Shown: positions 23,313-35,622, numbered from the stretch's first letter. The stretch: DNA of 64,000 bases from Pseudeuparius sepicola (GCA_963920635.1 OY987303.1:56692278-56756277); one strand, 5' to 3'. Notes: generated by a model not told the origin, from the letters alone. A program made the numbers and translations.

Positions 23313-24167
23313 TGACTAATAAAGGTCAATTACTCACCACACAAACTAAGCCACATTTCGATGCTCCCCCATCATAGTCGGCTTTGGACACGTTAATATT
23401 GTATCCGGCGTCCTAGGCGGCTGTGGAGGTACGTGTCAAGGTGTCATCGTGGTCGGCGAGACCCAATCCCCGACATACTGCGATCCGAAAGTTAAAATTG
23501 TTGATGTAATGGTTACCGCTTCTTTGGTCTCGTGCGTTAAAGTTCCAAATTAATTCCTTATAAAATTAAAGTGTATTGAATGAAATAATTATAAATAATT
23601 AAGTACAAATTTGCGGGAATTACAGAAAAAAAAGTAGATTTTGTTGTTGTTCTTTGTTAAGCTTTCGTCCACACCCAACAAACTTTGCAGGACGTTAATA
23701 CCCCCTGAAATGGTTAATTTTAATGTTTCTGATTTAAGAGGCTTCCAGAGATTACTGACGTGGCCCGTCTTCCCCTACTAACCTTAATGGTTTTCGAAGC
23801 TTCGCGCGGCAAGAGTTTTTGCTCTAGCATTCCTTAATCTGCCTCTCTGATTCCCTTTTGCTCTGCCTCGGGACTAGAACGTTTGCGTTAAAGGTCGCGG
23901 AAACTTGAACCACGTCTGTTTTATTTTTGTCAAGCGGGTTACTTCCGGTTAACGGCCTAAATCCGAGATCTTAAATTTTTGTACTCAAGTGCTGAACTTT
24001 GTCGTACAATTCGTCGTCGCCTTTGGTTCATTTCCGGTTAAACCGGAACTGACTGAAAAACGCCGGGAATAGCGCCCCCAAGGCAAATTCCGCCCGTAAA
24101 TCAAAGGGAAACGCGCGATCTAAGCGCCACATCCTCTTTATTAATTTAGTCGCTTTCTCCTGCCGAG

Positions 24168-24359
24168 GTGTTGTACCTATCTGCAGCTGTCAAGGGGCGA
24201 TTTTTCATGCCGCCGTACCCTAATTTACCCCCTGGGAATATAAACGGGCAGATTTATGCCCTCGCGGAGACCGTCTGCGTAACAAGACGGCGACTCTATC
24301 CGGCATATTCGTTTGCGGGCGCCAAGAAAATAGCTTCGCTAGATAAATTTGAAATTTAG
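24168..24359 (+). CDS. Unrecognised 63-codon ORF (copy in arm B)
   Basis: Identical translation to 11854-12045 on the other strand. No domain seen; probably a chance frame preserved by recent duplication. Confidence 0.15.
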   Translation: MLYLSAAVKGRFFMPPYPNLPPGNINGQIYALAETVCVTRRRLYPAYSFAGAKKIASLDKFEI

Positions 24360-24606
24360 ATCGGGTGACGGTCTAGGAGGATGTTTCCAGATGCGGACAG
24401 CATAGCAGAGTAATTATTGAGATTCTTAAAAGGAGTAGGATAAAAAATAATAGATATACAAAGTAACTACATCTGTGTCTTGGGTCTTGCCTTTGGTGCA
24501 ATGTGCAAATGTGTCAAAATATATCGTCAAGAAATCTTCTTTCCAATAGTGGCATCTCTGAAACCGGTCTCCCGCTCCCCTCGGACTGCACCAACGGCCA
24601 CCGCAA

Positions 24607-24927
24607 ATGATTAATTCCTTCGGTAATAGTGTTGAATTTCCAAATGGAAACTACGGCTGGCTTACACCTGAAACGGAAACGTATGGCCTGCGTCGGCCAG
24701 GCCGTTTACAACTATTTGACCATATCGCGGATAGCTGTGGGAAATTTCCGCCCGCGTTCTATACTTTGGAGAACTCCCTGGAAAGTTCACGGATGTTGTT
24801 GGGTGCAAAAGGATGTTCTACGGAATTACTACACGATGTTAATATGAAGTTTCTCAATGTATCGAAACATAAAGCTATTAGTGTGCAGCATTGTGGCTTG
24901 ATAGCAAGGCATCTTAGTTCAGGTTAA
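24607..24927 (+). CDS. Unrecognised 106-codon ORF (copy in arm B)
   Basis: ATG-started counterpart of 11286-11606; one residue differs (YTLENSLESS here, YTLQNSLESS there). No known family, and no splice or promoter evidence. Listed because it is the longest ATG frame in the duplicated DNA. Confidence 0.2.
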   Translation: MINSFGNSVEFPNGNYGWLTPETETYGLRRPGRLQLFDHIADSCGKFPPAFYTLENSLESSRMLLGAKGCSTELLHDVNMKFLNVSKHKAISVQHCGLIARHLSSG

Positions 24928-25795
24928 AAACTTATACATCTTGTATATCTACTTAGATGACTGATCGAACATTGATGAATTGTGTTTTAAAATAACAATA
25001 TATTTTGCAGAAATTTCGACTAAATCTCCTAATAATACACAGCGTATTTAAAACGTTCTTCCGATAGTGTCATAAAACTCCATTATTTGTGTCCCTGCAA
25101 CTGACCGTTCGAACCAGTCGAATTCGCGGAATAAACCCTTCTTAGGTCCGAACTACCCCATTCAGCTCCCAGATTTACAGCCCTCCAAAGCCACAGATAC
25201 CAGCACCGGGTCCGTCTAAGTCTTCGAAGCGGGGGCCAACTGCCACCGAAACTAATTACCCTTATCGCGCCCCTAAGAGCACAATAACCCGGAATAATGG
25301 AACGCCCACCCCTCCCCTCTCCCCTGATTTTCTAACCCCGCCAGCACCCCCGAGCATCTCTGCGCGCTCGATATCTTTTTTTAATTTTTGAAAAAGTCGA
25401 TCCTTTCGGAGAAAAAAATCGCCGCCGCCCATGTGGCTTGACGGACAGGCGCTACCCATTTGAATGCCATTATTTTGCATGGCGGGGAAGAAATCCAGGG
25501 AATGAGACGTCCCTAAGCCTACCCGGGGGTCTAGGATGGGGGCTCGAATCGCCCTAAGTCGGGGGATATTCAAGACTTTAACATTTGACCGTATTCTCGG
25601 GAAAGGCGCCTTGAGGCTGGAAGGGGGATGTATGCCGAAATAACTGAGGAATCGCCTTAATACTCTTTTAATAGAATTAGCCGGGATATATCTTTTTGTT
25701 GCGGGGGAAGGGGGGAATCAAAAGATCGGTGGTTATGGGTCGTTTAGTATAATTAGAGGGTGAAGTGGGGATTAAGATAGAAAAAGCAGAAACAG

Positions 25796-27308
25796 GAATG
25801 TAATGAAAATTCTTAATTAACCAGTCAGAATATAGGTCCTACCACAGAATAAATAGCAACGCAACAAAAGCCTCTTTAATGATGTGTCAAAAAATAAGCT
25901 AGTCCCCATTTCAATTTACAGAAAAATATACAGTATGTCAAACACAAATTTGATTTTGCTATATGTAGATTAACGTAAAATCGAATAAAAGCACTAATAA
26001 TTAGTTGTCTGTATTACTCATTAATCTGTGATCCTACATATGATGCTATAAGCGGAAAGACATGCTCACAAGGCAGTATCATGAGAAAGTCGGGATTTAA
26101 AGGCAGTAAAAATGTCAAAAAAGCCGCCCATAAAGGCAGTATTTCGGGTAAAAAAGACAGTCAAAATTTAAAAAAGGCAAAATGATAATTTTAATATTTT
26201 GTTGTACCGCATATACCTCAAACCGTAATAATAACTTGAAGTAGCTAGGTTTTCTTTGCTTGACGGCAGGCGGTCAACTTGTATTCGTTTTGGGCTTCCA
26301 AAGGACGAAAATTTAAGAATAAACTGATTAAGGGCAAAGATCATAATATCATGATCTTTGTTAAGGGCCAATAGCATAGACAAACTGAAGTATCCTTTAA
26401 AATTAAAGGAGCTTTCTAACAATTCAGCCATTGTTTAGTATTGTTGCAAAAGTTTCTTTATACATAATGTTAAAGTCAAAAGATAATTTAGTTGAATATA
26501 TTATGAAATTAACCCTTCACAACTCTGTTTGCTTGTTGTTTGTATTTTTATGAAAATTTAACCATAAGGGAAGATAGGTAATCATCATTTGCCTGATGGC
26601 GCACTTTGCGAAAAATTCTCACAAAAATTCGACTTAAAACAAAATGTAGTCCCCTCTATTTGCCCAAATTTACCATATTTTTTGTCGAAAATGTACCTAT
26701 CCACACTAGGAATCGTACTTATTATAAATACGTATACTTCGGTGTATATTTTGTTTTTTTGGTACTGCTTTATTATTGTCTGTTAAACAAACGTACCTAC
26801 TTACTTAGGTACCCAATTATTGAAACAAAGTTCACAAATGTATCTAATTCTAATTAAAAAAGAGGGTTGAACATTTATTAGAAAAGATAAATTAAGCCAA
26901 AGTGCAGACTGCAGACTATACTGCATAGACCCGTTGAACCGTCCCGCTGCGGCGTTGCCACATGTTTGCACAGGGCTTGTAAGCTTGAGAAGGTTGCGAC
27001 CTGCCCCTAATTTTTCTTTCCTTCCCAATAATTGTAATTAAAATATAAGTCGAAAAATTAAATTTTTACGACATTAGGTACAAATATACCTACGTACCTA
27101 CCTACCTAACGTCAAGTATACAAAATATGTCTTGAAATTTATCAAAATATGATATTTTTTGCTATAAACATATTTATATCGAAAACCCACTGGTTTCGTT
27201 GAACATGGCGTTAAAGTCAGCATTTTTTAAAAGTATTTTCTAGATAATAATGTCTTCTAAAATACTTAAGTGGATTATGTTAATAAAACTTGGATAATAT
27301 CTATAAGG
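25796..27308. other. AT-rich stretch, no recognised gene
   Basis: An 87-codon minus frame (26168-26431) reads FKGYFSLSMLLALNKDHDIM and FALNQFILKFSSFGSPKR. It looks protein-like in composition but I cannot assign it; it could be a decayed transposon gene. 26040-26170 has repeated AAGGCAGT(A) words. 27060-27110 is rich in ACCTACCTACC. Confidence 0.35.
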
Positions 27309-27316
27309 CTGTAATG

Positions 27317-28348
27317 CAGGAACTCTTTAAAATAACGGGACCCAGCATGTCACAGTCACATAGGAAAAGTGAAGCCTTGAGGGGAAGTTTGTTTTCTGTT
27401 GACTCCAAGGAGACCACAAGGGGGGTGATACAAGGTTATGTTATATGTCAGTGTCCAACTGCCATCAGGTTTTATGTGACTTGCCAGTGTCATAGATCCT
27501 AATGGAGGCAAAATATTTCCCATCATAATTCGCAATTTTTAACTTTTCTAACTTCCAGATACTCCGATGTGTCAATTAAAGGTAATGCGGCCGCCTGTAG
27601 TAGTCCCAATAATTGCAACCAGATTTTTCTTGTATGACCTTTAGTAATCCTACAATTCCCATTACGTTTCAATACGTATAAGTAGGTAGCTCAAAACAAA
27701 TCGTATTTCGAAAATTTTAAATTATTAAGCAGGTAGCTTCAGTAAGGTATTTTTTTAAAGAGTTTTTATCCACGACTACAAGTTTATTTTAAGTTTGTGA
27801 GGTACCTTGGGAGATAAATAAAATTACAGAAATTTTATTGATGAACACCGAGAAAAACTACCATCATTAGAACTACTAGACCTAATATTATTAGTCCATC
27901 CCGAAATCTGTGAAAGTTCTTTGGGTAGATACTTTCAACAAGGGAAGAAAATTCAAGTATACATATTACAAATGGATTGAGGAACCTGGTAACAAGGTGC
28001 AATAGCGACAAATTCTTAAATAAGCAAAATGGGCACTACTGACTTACCATACTTACTTAAATTCGTGGAAATAATTGCTGGAAATCGATTTTAACTATAA
28101 AATAAATTTCTTTCATTTGACACTTGCCACATTCTGTAGTTGTATAGGTACACAAAATTGTAAAGTCTACTTTTTAGAAATCATGGAAACCATTATTAAT
28201 TTTTACTAACAATCAAAGTACCTGTTATATTCATAGATTCTCCAATAAAATGGCATACTTGGCAGCACTGAGACCATTAGAATGGGGAAAGAATAGGCCT
28301 CACTTTGGAAAGTATAATGCTGGATCCCCTGACTTTAAAGAGTCCCTG
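27317..28348 (-). mobile_element. hAT-like non-autonomous element H, complete copy
   Basis: 1,032 bp. Ends CAGGAACTCTTTAAAATAAC and, on the other strand, CAGGGACTCTTTAAAGTCAG are inverted repeats of about 33 bp continuing to CCAGCAT. Flanks CTGTAATG (27309-27316) and CTGTAATA (28349-28356) agree at 7 of 8 positions, as expected for a slightly aged hAT duplication; CAGGG ends also fit hAT. No transposase frame. Other copies: 20942-21563 and 60564-62133. Confidence 0.85.
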
Positions 28349-29284
28349 CTGTAATAGCTATGTTTAAAAAAAACATTATTATTATTTCGATTTTTCTATG
28401 GATTCTGGAAGTTAGGCACCTAAAAGTTGGACCACCATGTGGTATGTGGTGTGTAAAAAATTGCCAACGATGTAATTTTTAAGTCGTTCTAAGGCAGACG
28501 TTCTCAATCCAGCCCCAATAAGTTCCTCGACTTTATTCCCTCTAAAAAACGACCCGTTCCTCGCGACATGCGACTTTGGCTCACCACCAACCGTATCTCC
28601 GAACCCCGGCATGTTCTCGGGGCCGGGTAAAAATTTGTTTAGCAATTCGGAAAAATGCGCAGGGCATAACTCTCGCCGTTTGACTGCCGGAATGTGCCAG
28701 TATTTTCGTATTCCTAATAAAACTGGGGGGACGCGGACTGGCAATACGCCCTGTCGCCGACACCTAATGCCCTTGTTTTCCCGTGCGTTAAATTTATGAA
28801 CGCACGGGGCGGGGGAACAGCGAGAGAAACACCCCCTGAACCGCAAAAAAATTGTTGGTGCAGAATTTAAGTACGCACTCTCATCTGTACCACTTTCCAC
28901 TTCGATTTTATTTTATTCAAACAACAAACAAGTTTTTAAAATAATTATACTAATTCTGACAACCAAATGCCCTCACATGTCAATGGGGAACTTTAACAAC
29001 TTTTTTTATTTCTATAATATATTTGCAATAAATAATTAAAGTTGTGACCGCAAGCTATTCATTTGAAACGACACGAAAAGCGCGGGAATGGTTGTGACGT
29101 CACACCGCTCGATCGATCGAAAGGCAGTGACAGGAGTGACAGCTGCACAGAATTAGGGAAGGAATAATGGAAATTTAACGTTAAAATAAACAGTTCGGCG
29201 AACCATTTCCAGAGGGATCTGATGTACGTCAAAAATAAGAACCATCTAAAAGTTTAAATTTAATAAGCACTTCTTTAACTGAAT
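28349..29284. other. GC-richer island with an unassigned 162-codon frame
   Basis: 28412-28900 on the minus strand is open for 162 codons, but its start codon, composition (Arg/Pro/Cys-rich) and lack of any family resemblance suggest chance in CpG-rich DNA. The frame ends LKNYIVGNFLHTTYHMVVQL. A CGTGCG...CGCACG inverted pair lies near 28780-28806. No gene supported. Confidence 0.3.
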
Positions 29285-29336
29285 GGTGAGGCTACGGGAC
29301 TAGTAATTCGTAGTTCCCGGGTTCAATCGCACAAGA
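29285..29336 (+). repeat. tRNA-Thr-like relic (probable SINE head)
   Basis: GACTAGTAATTCGTAG followed by GGGTTCAATCGC, resembling the anticodon loop CTAGTAA (Thr AGT) and B box of a tRNA. No acceptor stem pairs, so it is not a functional tRNA. Confidence 0.4.
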
Positions 29337-29496
29337 AGTTTTTTTAATTATCACTGCATTATAACTCTTATATTTATCACTGATTATCATTTTTAATAAT
29401 AATTGGGCAATGGTTATTGTGAAGATTATTACTTACAATCCACTCTATAGTGTATTTAAGTTCAAAGTAATTACCTACCTAATATAAAATTTACTC

Positions 29497-29595
29497 GATG
29501 CGTAAGCTCTTTTTGGCCTCGGAGAGAATTTTAAGACCCGAGGCAACACAGTCGTTAAAAAACCTCCTCGGCCAAAAAAGTGCGCTTACGCATCT
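29497..29595. repeat. Hairpin element
   Basis: GATGCGTAAGC...TTTTTGGCC near 29498 and GGCCAAAAAAGTGCGCTTAC then GCATC at the end are inverted copies of about 28 bp around GACCCGAGGCAACACAG. No target duplication seen. Confidence 0.6.
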
Positions 29596-31093
29596 CGCAA
29601 TGTAAATAACTATTTAATAATAATACAGCACAAGAATATCAAGACTGAGATAGACTATACCTAATAAGACGGATAGACAAGGATGAGACTTTTCGTTGAT
29701 CTTTCTAGACAAAGCTTGCGTGGTGCTGTAGTTTTTATATATGTGCCGCCCATATTAGTTTATACATGGTGCTTCCGCCCACCAGAGGCGCCACCACCAA
29801 CGAGCTACTTGACGTCACAACCAAGGAGGGCGCGTTTCAAGAATGATTTGAATTATGCAGTTGTTAATTGCTTATATTTTTTACATAAAAATAAAAAATT
29901 AGTTTTTTGTGAAGTGGTTCATTTAATGGCAATAAATTACGTTTGAAAGTAATATTTTTCAAATTTAAGTTCCCCATTGTTTCTTACAGAAAGTGAAAAA
30001 AATATATCTAAATTCACAAAAAGAACGTCAATATTTTCGATTGAATGTCATAATTAGGTTTGTCAAAATTGATTGATTGACTAAGAAACATGTTTAGTGT
30101 CACTGGTTCACGCTAGCATGGTAATGCACTTGCTGATAACGCAGCGGGCAACAACCTTTCGGAATCCAGCGCATCGCATATCACTCTCAGCAGCCTTCCA
30201 CTAAATAAGTTTCTTTGCAACTTGATAATATTAGGTTATATTAATGCTATTGTTTCATAGGTTGCTAAAAATAATTAGCTAATAATTAATATTCCGAAAA
30301 CAACAGTACTTACGTAGGTATACCTACTACTTAAATTAACAATAAACTAGTGTTTATATTATAAACATATTCGACTTTTGTGTTTTTTTTTGTGATTATT
30401 GTAATTAGGGAAATATGCGAGTGTATTTATGGTTGCCTGCCATCGCACTGGTCTGGTTGTTACAGTCTGGCTATATTTATTCCGAAATTTACTGAAAGTA
30501 CCTACCTACTTAAAACGCTGAATTTGATATGTGATGTGTGTTTGGGATGTAAAACCCATATAGCATATCTAATATTTTTTGAACATGCAAAATAAGTTCC
30601 TAATGTGCAAAAAATATTCCCCCATATTTTTTATAAAACATTGTAACAATATTTTACGAAATATGTTAAGTAACTGCATGTAACCAAGATATTTGTTAAT
30701 CGCAGATACAAATATAATATGTTAGATGAATGTACACATGATGACCATGATGTATATAATATGTTTGTTTTGAATAAGAAGGCATATTTCCACAATATCA
30801 TATGTAACATATTCCTAACTTAGTGGTTCTATAAATAGTTACAAATTGAACATCTAACTTAAGTAGGTACATTACAGGCACGTTCACCTTAAAAATGTGC
30901 AATTTTGGAATATTGCTGGAACATGTTAAATAGTGTATTCATACAGAAAATATCTTATGAATGTTCACAAATGGTTGCATACAAGACATTCACGATATAC
31001 TTATCTTATGAATGTTCACGAGGGGCAATTACTGGAATATCATGACATCACCGAGATTCTAGCTTACACTATTTTTAGGTACTATTTCCAAGT
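29596..31093. other. AT-rich stretch, no gene
   Basis: An 87-codon plus frame (29683-29946) is unrecognised. The phrase ATCTTATGAATGTTCAC occurs twice, near 30951 and 31004. Confidence 0.35.
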
Positions 31094-31166
31094 ACGTCGA
31101 TGGCTTAGATGGTCAGAGCGTTGAACTTATAAATCGATGGTCGTAGGTTCGAACCCTGCAACTGGC
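31094..31166 (+). repeat. tRNA-Ile-like relic without acceptor stem
   Basis: A box TGGCTTAGATGG, D stem GCTT/GAGC, anticodon loop CTTATAA (anticodon TAT, Ile), five-base variable loop and a T arm GTAGG-TTCGAAC-CCTGC are all present. The 5' ACGTCGA and 3' AACTGGC cannot form an acceptor stem. It could be the head of a tRNA-derived SINE or a decayed tRNA gene. Pol III promoter boxes are intact. Confidence 0.6.
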
Positions 31167-32244
31167 CTTAGCTTTTTTTTATTTTGTAATATACACGTGA
31201 ATATTAAATGGATATACATAGAACATACAAATATGCTTCTGAAGTTTACAAATAAATCTTCAATGAATGAATATGTGGAATATACATTCAACATTCAAGA
31301 TATTTGCGAATATTTATAATACCTACGTGAAATAGTAGGTATCTTTAAAAGGCAAAAGGCGAACACCTGAATGTTGCCTGAATGTTCAGATAATGGTTCT
31401 ACAGTTTTTATGAATATTCGTACAATATGTGCGTTCTCTGAAAAAATATTATCAGGATATTCCGCCAATATGATTTTGCTATACAGGGTATTCACTTTCA
31501 AAAGTTTGGTTGGTTAAATTAGACAAAAGTTGCGCATTTTGATGTGTTTCAAGAATCTGCAAAGAAATTTGACATAGCTCACGTGAGTATGTAACGTAAA
31601 GACGATATCATGGCCGTCAAAACAACCAATCAAGCAATCTTTCTGATTTACTCTGCACTGCTGCGTGCTCTTGAAAATTTTGATTATTTCTTATTTCGAC
31701 TATTGCTCTACCTGATGTTATTCTGGGACAACGATTTGTACCAAATTCAGGAGCAAGATACCAAATAAACCTTTCTTTCGCTACACTGTAACATTTTCCC
31801 CGCGTTTTACGAAAACGCCCCCACTCCAAAGTTACAAAAAACAAAAAACTCCCCCAACTCCCCTCCACGGTGCAGCCTCGCACTCTCCAAACTTTGTTTT
31901 TATTATTTCGCGAGAAAAATCGTCAAAAGCGTCGCCTCGTATGACCCGAGCGGTGCGCGCGTCGAGTGGTGGAGGGCTGTTTGCTGAGTGGCCAAAACAA
32001 AAGAGGGCGAATGCACTTCTCGCCTCGGAAGTGTCGCCCCGGGCATCCAGTAGGCCTTGGCAAAATTAAAAACACGAAAAAAGCGAAACGGGCCGGGCAG
32101 CGTTCGTTCCTTGAGACGGGTAACGCAAAGCTCGTGATTGGATGTCATGAAAATGTTTCGAAAATAGAAGTAATCTTATAAATACGACAATGTTTGGATA
32201 CACCTGATTAAATATAGAAGTTTTGAAGTTTTAAAATACCTAAA
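31167..32244. other. Unassigned; CpG-richer island at 31780-32150
   Basis: Frames of 71-88 codons on both strands in the GC-rich part match no family. The sequence may be unique host DNA. No promoter elements were identified with confidence. Confidence 0.35.
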
Positions 32245-32535
32245 GATCAATGTTTAATAATAAACTATATTTAGAAAATGCAATTATATTTTCATGTAAA
32301 AACTCCCCAATTATTACTAATGAAGTCAAGATTACTAATGTCTAATAATAATTCATTCCAATCCGCATCCGCCTGGCCGTATTTTAAATCGACCTCACGG
32401 GTTATTATGGCAATCCACAAGGATAAATACATTGCAAGTGAGACAAAGACAAAAGCATACGCGCTCGCTCTGAAGCTGAAAAGAGACAAGTAGAGTCGCC
32501 GTCGCGTCGTCGACGGCCGACCACTCATAATAGTC
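32245..32535 (+). repeat. Repeat family X, fragment 3
   Basis: Matches 3226-3510 in direct orientation (shared CGGGTTATTATGGCAATCCA and GCGCTCGCTCTGAAG). Truncated shortly after GACGGCCGAC, which is also where copy 2 begins. Diverged from copy 1 by many substitutions. Confidence 0.75.
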
Positions 32536-32838
32536 AAATATTTCAAAGGAAGAAAAAGCAGCAATTAGAACCCTTAAAGCAGATAGGATAATTAATAGAT
32601 AGGATATTACCAGGAGGTAAGGAAAATGCAACTGTTATTTTAGAAAAAACTGTGTATGAAAATAAATTAAATGATTTATTAAATGAAGGAACTTACAAGA
32701 GGATAAATAAAGACCCTACAACTTCAATAAAAACTAAAATCTACAAAACACTCTATAAATACCGCGAACAAATGACACAGAGACAAAGGACTCTCTTAAC
32801 TCAGCATCATTCAAAGCCTCCACACTTATATCGTTGAC
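32536..32838 (+). pseudogene. Penelope-like reverse transcriptase, N-terminal fragment
   Basis: From about 32600 the plus frame reads GKENATVILEKTVYENKLND, then LLNEGTYKRINKDPTTSIKT, then HHSKPPHLYR and a stop. In Penelope-like polyproteins the block 'ADKGNAxVI...Y..K...LL...Y..L..DPT' lies just before 'P.LYGLPKIHKPG', the first core RT motif. The fragment stops exactly where that motif should start, so it is truncated there. No catalytic residues are present. Its relation to the family at 36462-38095 cannot be tested because the two fragments do not overlap. Confidence 0.75.
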
Positions 32839-34627
32839 TGAAGGTTTAAAAAGACCTCTCACGGATCCAGATAAAATGCCGAGCGCTTTTGGAGGCGAAG
32901 GACTATGGATATTCGAACTTTTTCCAATGATCGTAGTCATTCGCCTCCGCGCACCAGCTCCATCTACTGGTGTATAGCGGTATTATTATTTCTATTTAGC
33001 TCTCGTCCAGTACTACTGTTTAGCACCATCTATTTTCGATAATTACAATGACTCTAACAAAATCGATAATTAGTGGTAGATTTCGTACTCGACAATTTCG
33101 TATTCCAAAAGGCTCGTTTGTGTTCGGGGCGGGGCAAACAAGTCTAAAAATAGACACGGGGGAGAAGGGAGAAGGGGCCAGTGAAATAATTCTACGATTT
33201 GGCTTTTATAAAATTAGGAATAGATTCAGGGTTGGGCGTATTTCAATTTGATATTTGACGATTTTAACGGATTGGCAGATTTTTAAAATTCTCTTTTTTA
33301 GGATATAGTGATCTACATTATGTTGCTTCAATTTCTTACGTTGATTTTAAAAACAAAACATGTCCAAAATGAAAACTTTGAGAAAAGTGAAAAAACTGAT
33401 TGCCTTCCCTCTATTAGGGGGTATTTTTTTAATGTACCTAGGCGTTTTTCTGGAAAAATGTTGAATACAGAAAGAGGTTGTTATTTATTTTTATTTTTTT
33501 AGCTTAAGTAACTAATAAAAATATATACTGTGGTCCGGCGATTCAGTGCCCAAAGGGTATAAACGATAAAAAAATTCTAATTGTAAGTTGACATTCTGTT
33601 TGGTGTTGCCCCAATAATTGGCCGAACCTATCAGCAAAGTCTAGAGAATACTAGACTTTGCTATCAGTACACAGTGTATACAGGGTGTATTTTTGTCGAA
33701 AAAAAAAAACAAGGCCGGAGTAAACTGTACCCTTAATTTTAAAAGCTAGCTAGCTAGGACAATGCCTGCCATTGTTAAAACGATATTATTGCTTATATCT
33801 GCCAAACTATGATACCACACCACTTAATTAGTGGCGGCTCGTAACTATTTAAACTTAAACAGGCGGGGCCAAATATCGGAAGACATTTAAAAATCAATGT
33901 GCCTAACTAAACCGGTGTAAAGTTAGTAGCCGATTTTCTGGCAGCAAAAAATTTTCCTCGCCCTTATTTCCACAAATTTATTTTGATAAAAATAAAGTAG
34001 AAAGGGTAACTATTATTAAACCTTCTAAGCAGATTAAACTTGAGAATGAAGAAAAATATTCATCCAAAAATAAACGTTGAAATTTTTGGCTCCTAGAAAA
34101 TTGGCTGCTAAGTGCTAAGTTCAGTTTTAAGTAGACACTTTTGTTGAATTTACGTGATCGCGTTTTTTATGTTCTGCCGTTTGATTTTTCTCTATAGTTA
34201 AATCAAGGTAACGGCCTGCCCTCTATAACTGTTTAATTTGCAGTTTTTGCTCAAATTACATTGACGAAAATGAATTTCTTAATAAAAAAAACTAACACTG
34301 TTTTATGAAATGCTACTTTTATTAGTGATATAAACAAAAATAGTAAAAGTAGGTAAATAAGGATTTTTTAAACTGTTGACTATGTATGTACCTACATGTA
34401 GGAATTGAGATTTTTTAAGTAGGTATTGACTGAACACGCCAGAAAGTAATTACCCATTTTCATTCAGAATTACCTTTGAACATTTTTTGACAGAGAGGAA
34501 TAAAAGAAAATAGTTAAATGAGAAAACACATTTATTAAAAAAATACCTAAAGACCAAATCCAGAAATATTGTCAACATAAATAAATTATATAAGTAAGAA
34601 CATTTTAACGCATATACAATTATTATA
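32839..34627. other. Unassigned sequence
   Basis: A 67-codon plus frame (33048-33251) is unrecognised. A short hairpin GCAAAGTCTAG...CTAGACTTTGC lies at about 33635-33660. Otherwise AT-rich without genes. Confidence 0.35.
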
Positions 34628-35622
34628 CAGGGTGTCCAACTTTAAAACTGTACAAATCCGTAAAATCTTCATTTTTAGAGATAATCGCCTAAACTTTTTT
34701 TCTTTGAAAGGCCTTCAAAAACCGCTTCTTTTGACCTTCCTGCTATTTTCAAAATGCAAATCCAGGGCCGGCTACCATTTTTTTATACCCCCAATTTTCT
34801 CGAAACCATTTAGCGATTTTTTTATTTAAAATCTGACCCCACAGCGTTAATCAGAACACCCCAAAACCCCTATACAGGGTGGTTCACTGTTATGTGGTAG
34901 GACTTTAACATTAGATAGAAAAAGATAATCTAAAATGAAAATTTTATATCAACATATATCGGGGAAAGCTTAGTTTCCCAGATACAGGGCGTTGAAGTGT
35001 TGGAAAAAATATGAAGTATTTTTTACACTGTCCGAACCAGTGGAGATATTTAAACCAAATTTGATGTGACTACGATATTTAGTGATAATATGAAGGTCCT
35101 GAAATAACCAGTGGTGGAGTTATGGGTTTTCACTATCACTAAATTTAAAAAGTAATTAGTACGGACCTGTCTCACATCAACGTAAATTTTTTTTTCGCAA
35201 AGTTCTTTCAATTCTCTACAAAAAGTGTATCTTGACATTTTTTTGTATCTGCCACGGTTGTGTAGTAAATAAATTATTTCGTTTCCATCTCAGCCTTTTT
35301 TGCCTAAAAATGTGTTTTCTAAGATTATTGATAAATATCGCAAATAACAGAAATTAATTATGGAACACTTATCGGATTCAGCTATTTTATTTTTAATTTT
35401 ATGGAAACAATTTTAAAAATAAACTGGCACTTGGTTTGAGGTACATTACTTTATTATCATTTTAACATTTTTATCAAATCTAGTATTATTTCTTAATAAT
35501 TTTTGGCCCTGGATTTGCATTTTGAAAATGACGGGACGGTCAAAAGAAGCGGTTTTTGAAGGCCTTTGTCTCCAAAAATGAAGATTTTACGGATTTGTAC
35601 AGTTTTAAAGTTGGACACACTG
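34628..35622. mobile_element. Long-TIR Tc1/mariner-like element with TA duplication
   Basis: 995 bp between TA dinucleotides. Left end CAGGGTGTCCAACTTTAAAA and right end TTTTAAAGTTGGACACACTG are inverted. The inverted similarity continues inward through the AAGGCCTTCAAAAACCGCTT block for about 150 bp. No transposase frame. A second CAGGGTGGTTCACTG-type end at 34874 suggests another element nested inside. Confidence 0.75.

Larger units (their letters stand above)
23313..25795 (-). repeat. Arm B of the 2.4-kb inverted duplication
   Basis: Inverted copy of 10495-12910. Retains 61 bp (24993-25053) lying between two TTTAAAA direct repeats, only one of which is left in arm A. The match fades over the outer 100 bp (about 25700-25795) and stops near 23313. 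Confidence 0.88.

Noticed and set aside
28412..28900. 162-codon minus-strand frame
   Set aside because: Longest non-repeat frame but Arg/Pro/Cys-rich in CpG-rich DNA, no domain, overlapped by other open frames; kept only as a note.
31094..31166. Functional tRNA-Ile(TAT)
   Set aside because: No acceptor stem pairing and one anticodon-stem mismatch.
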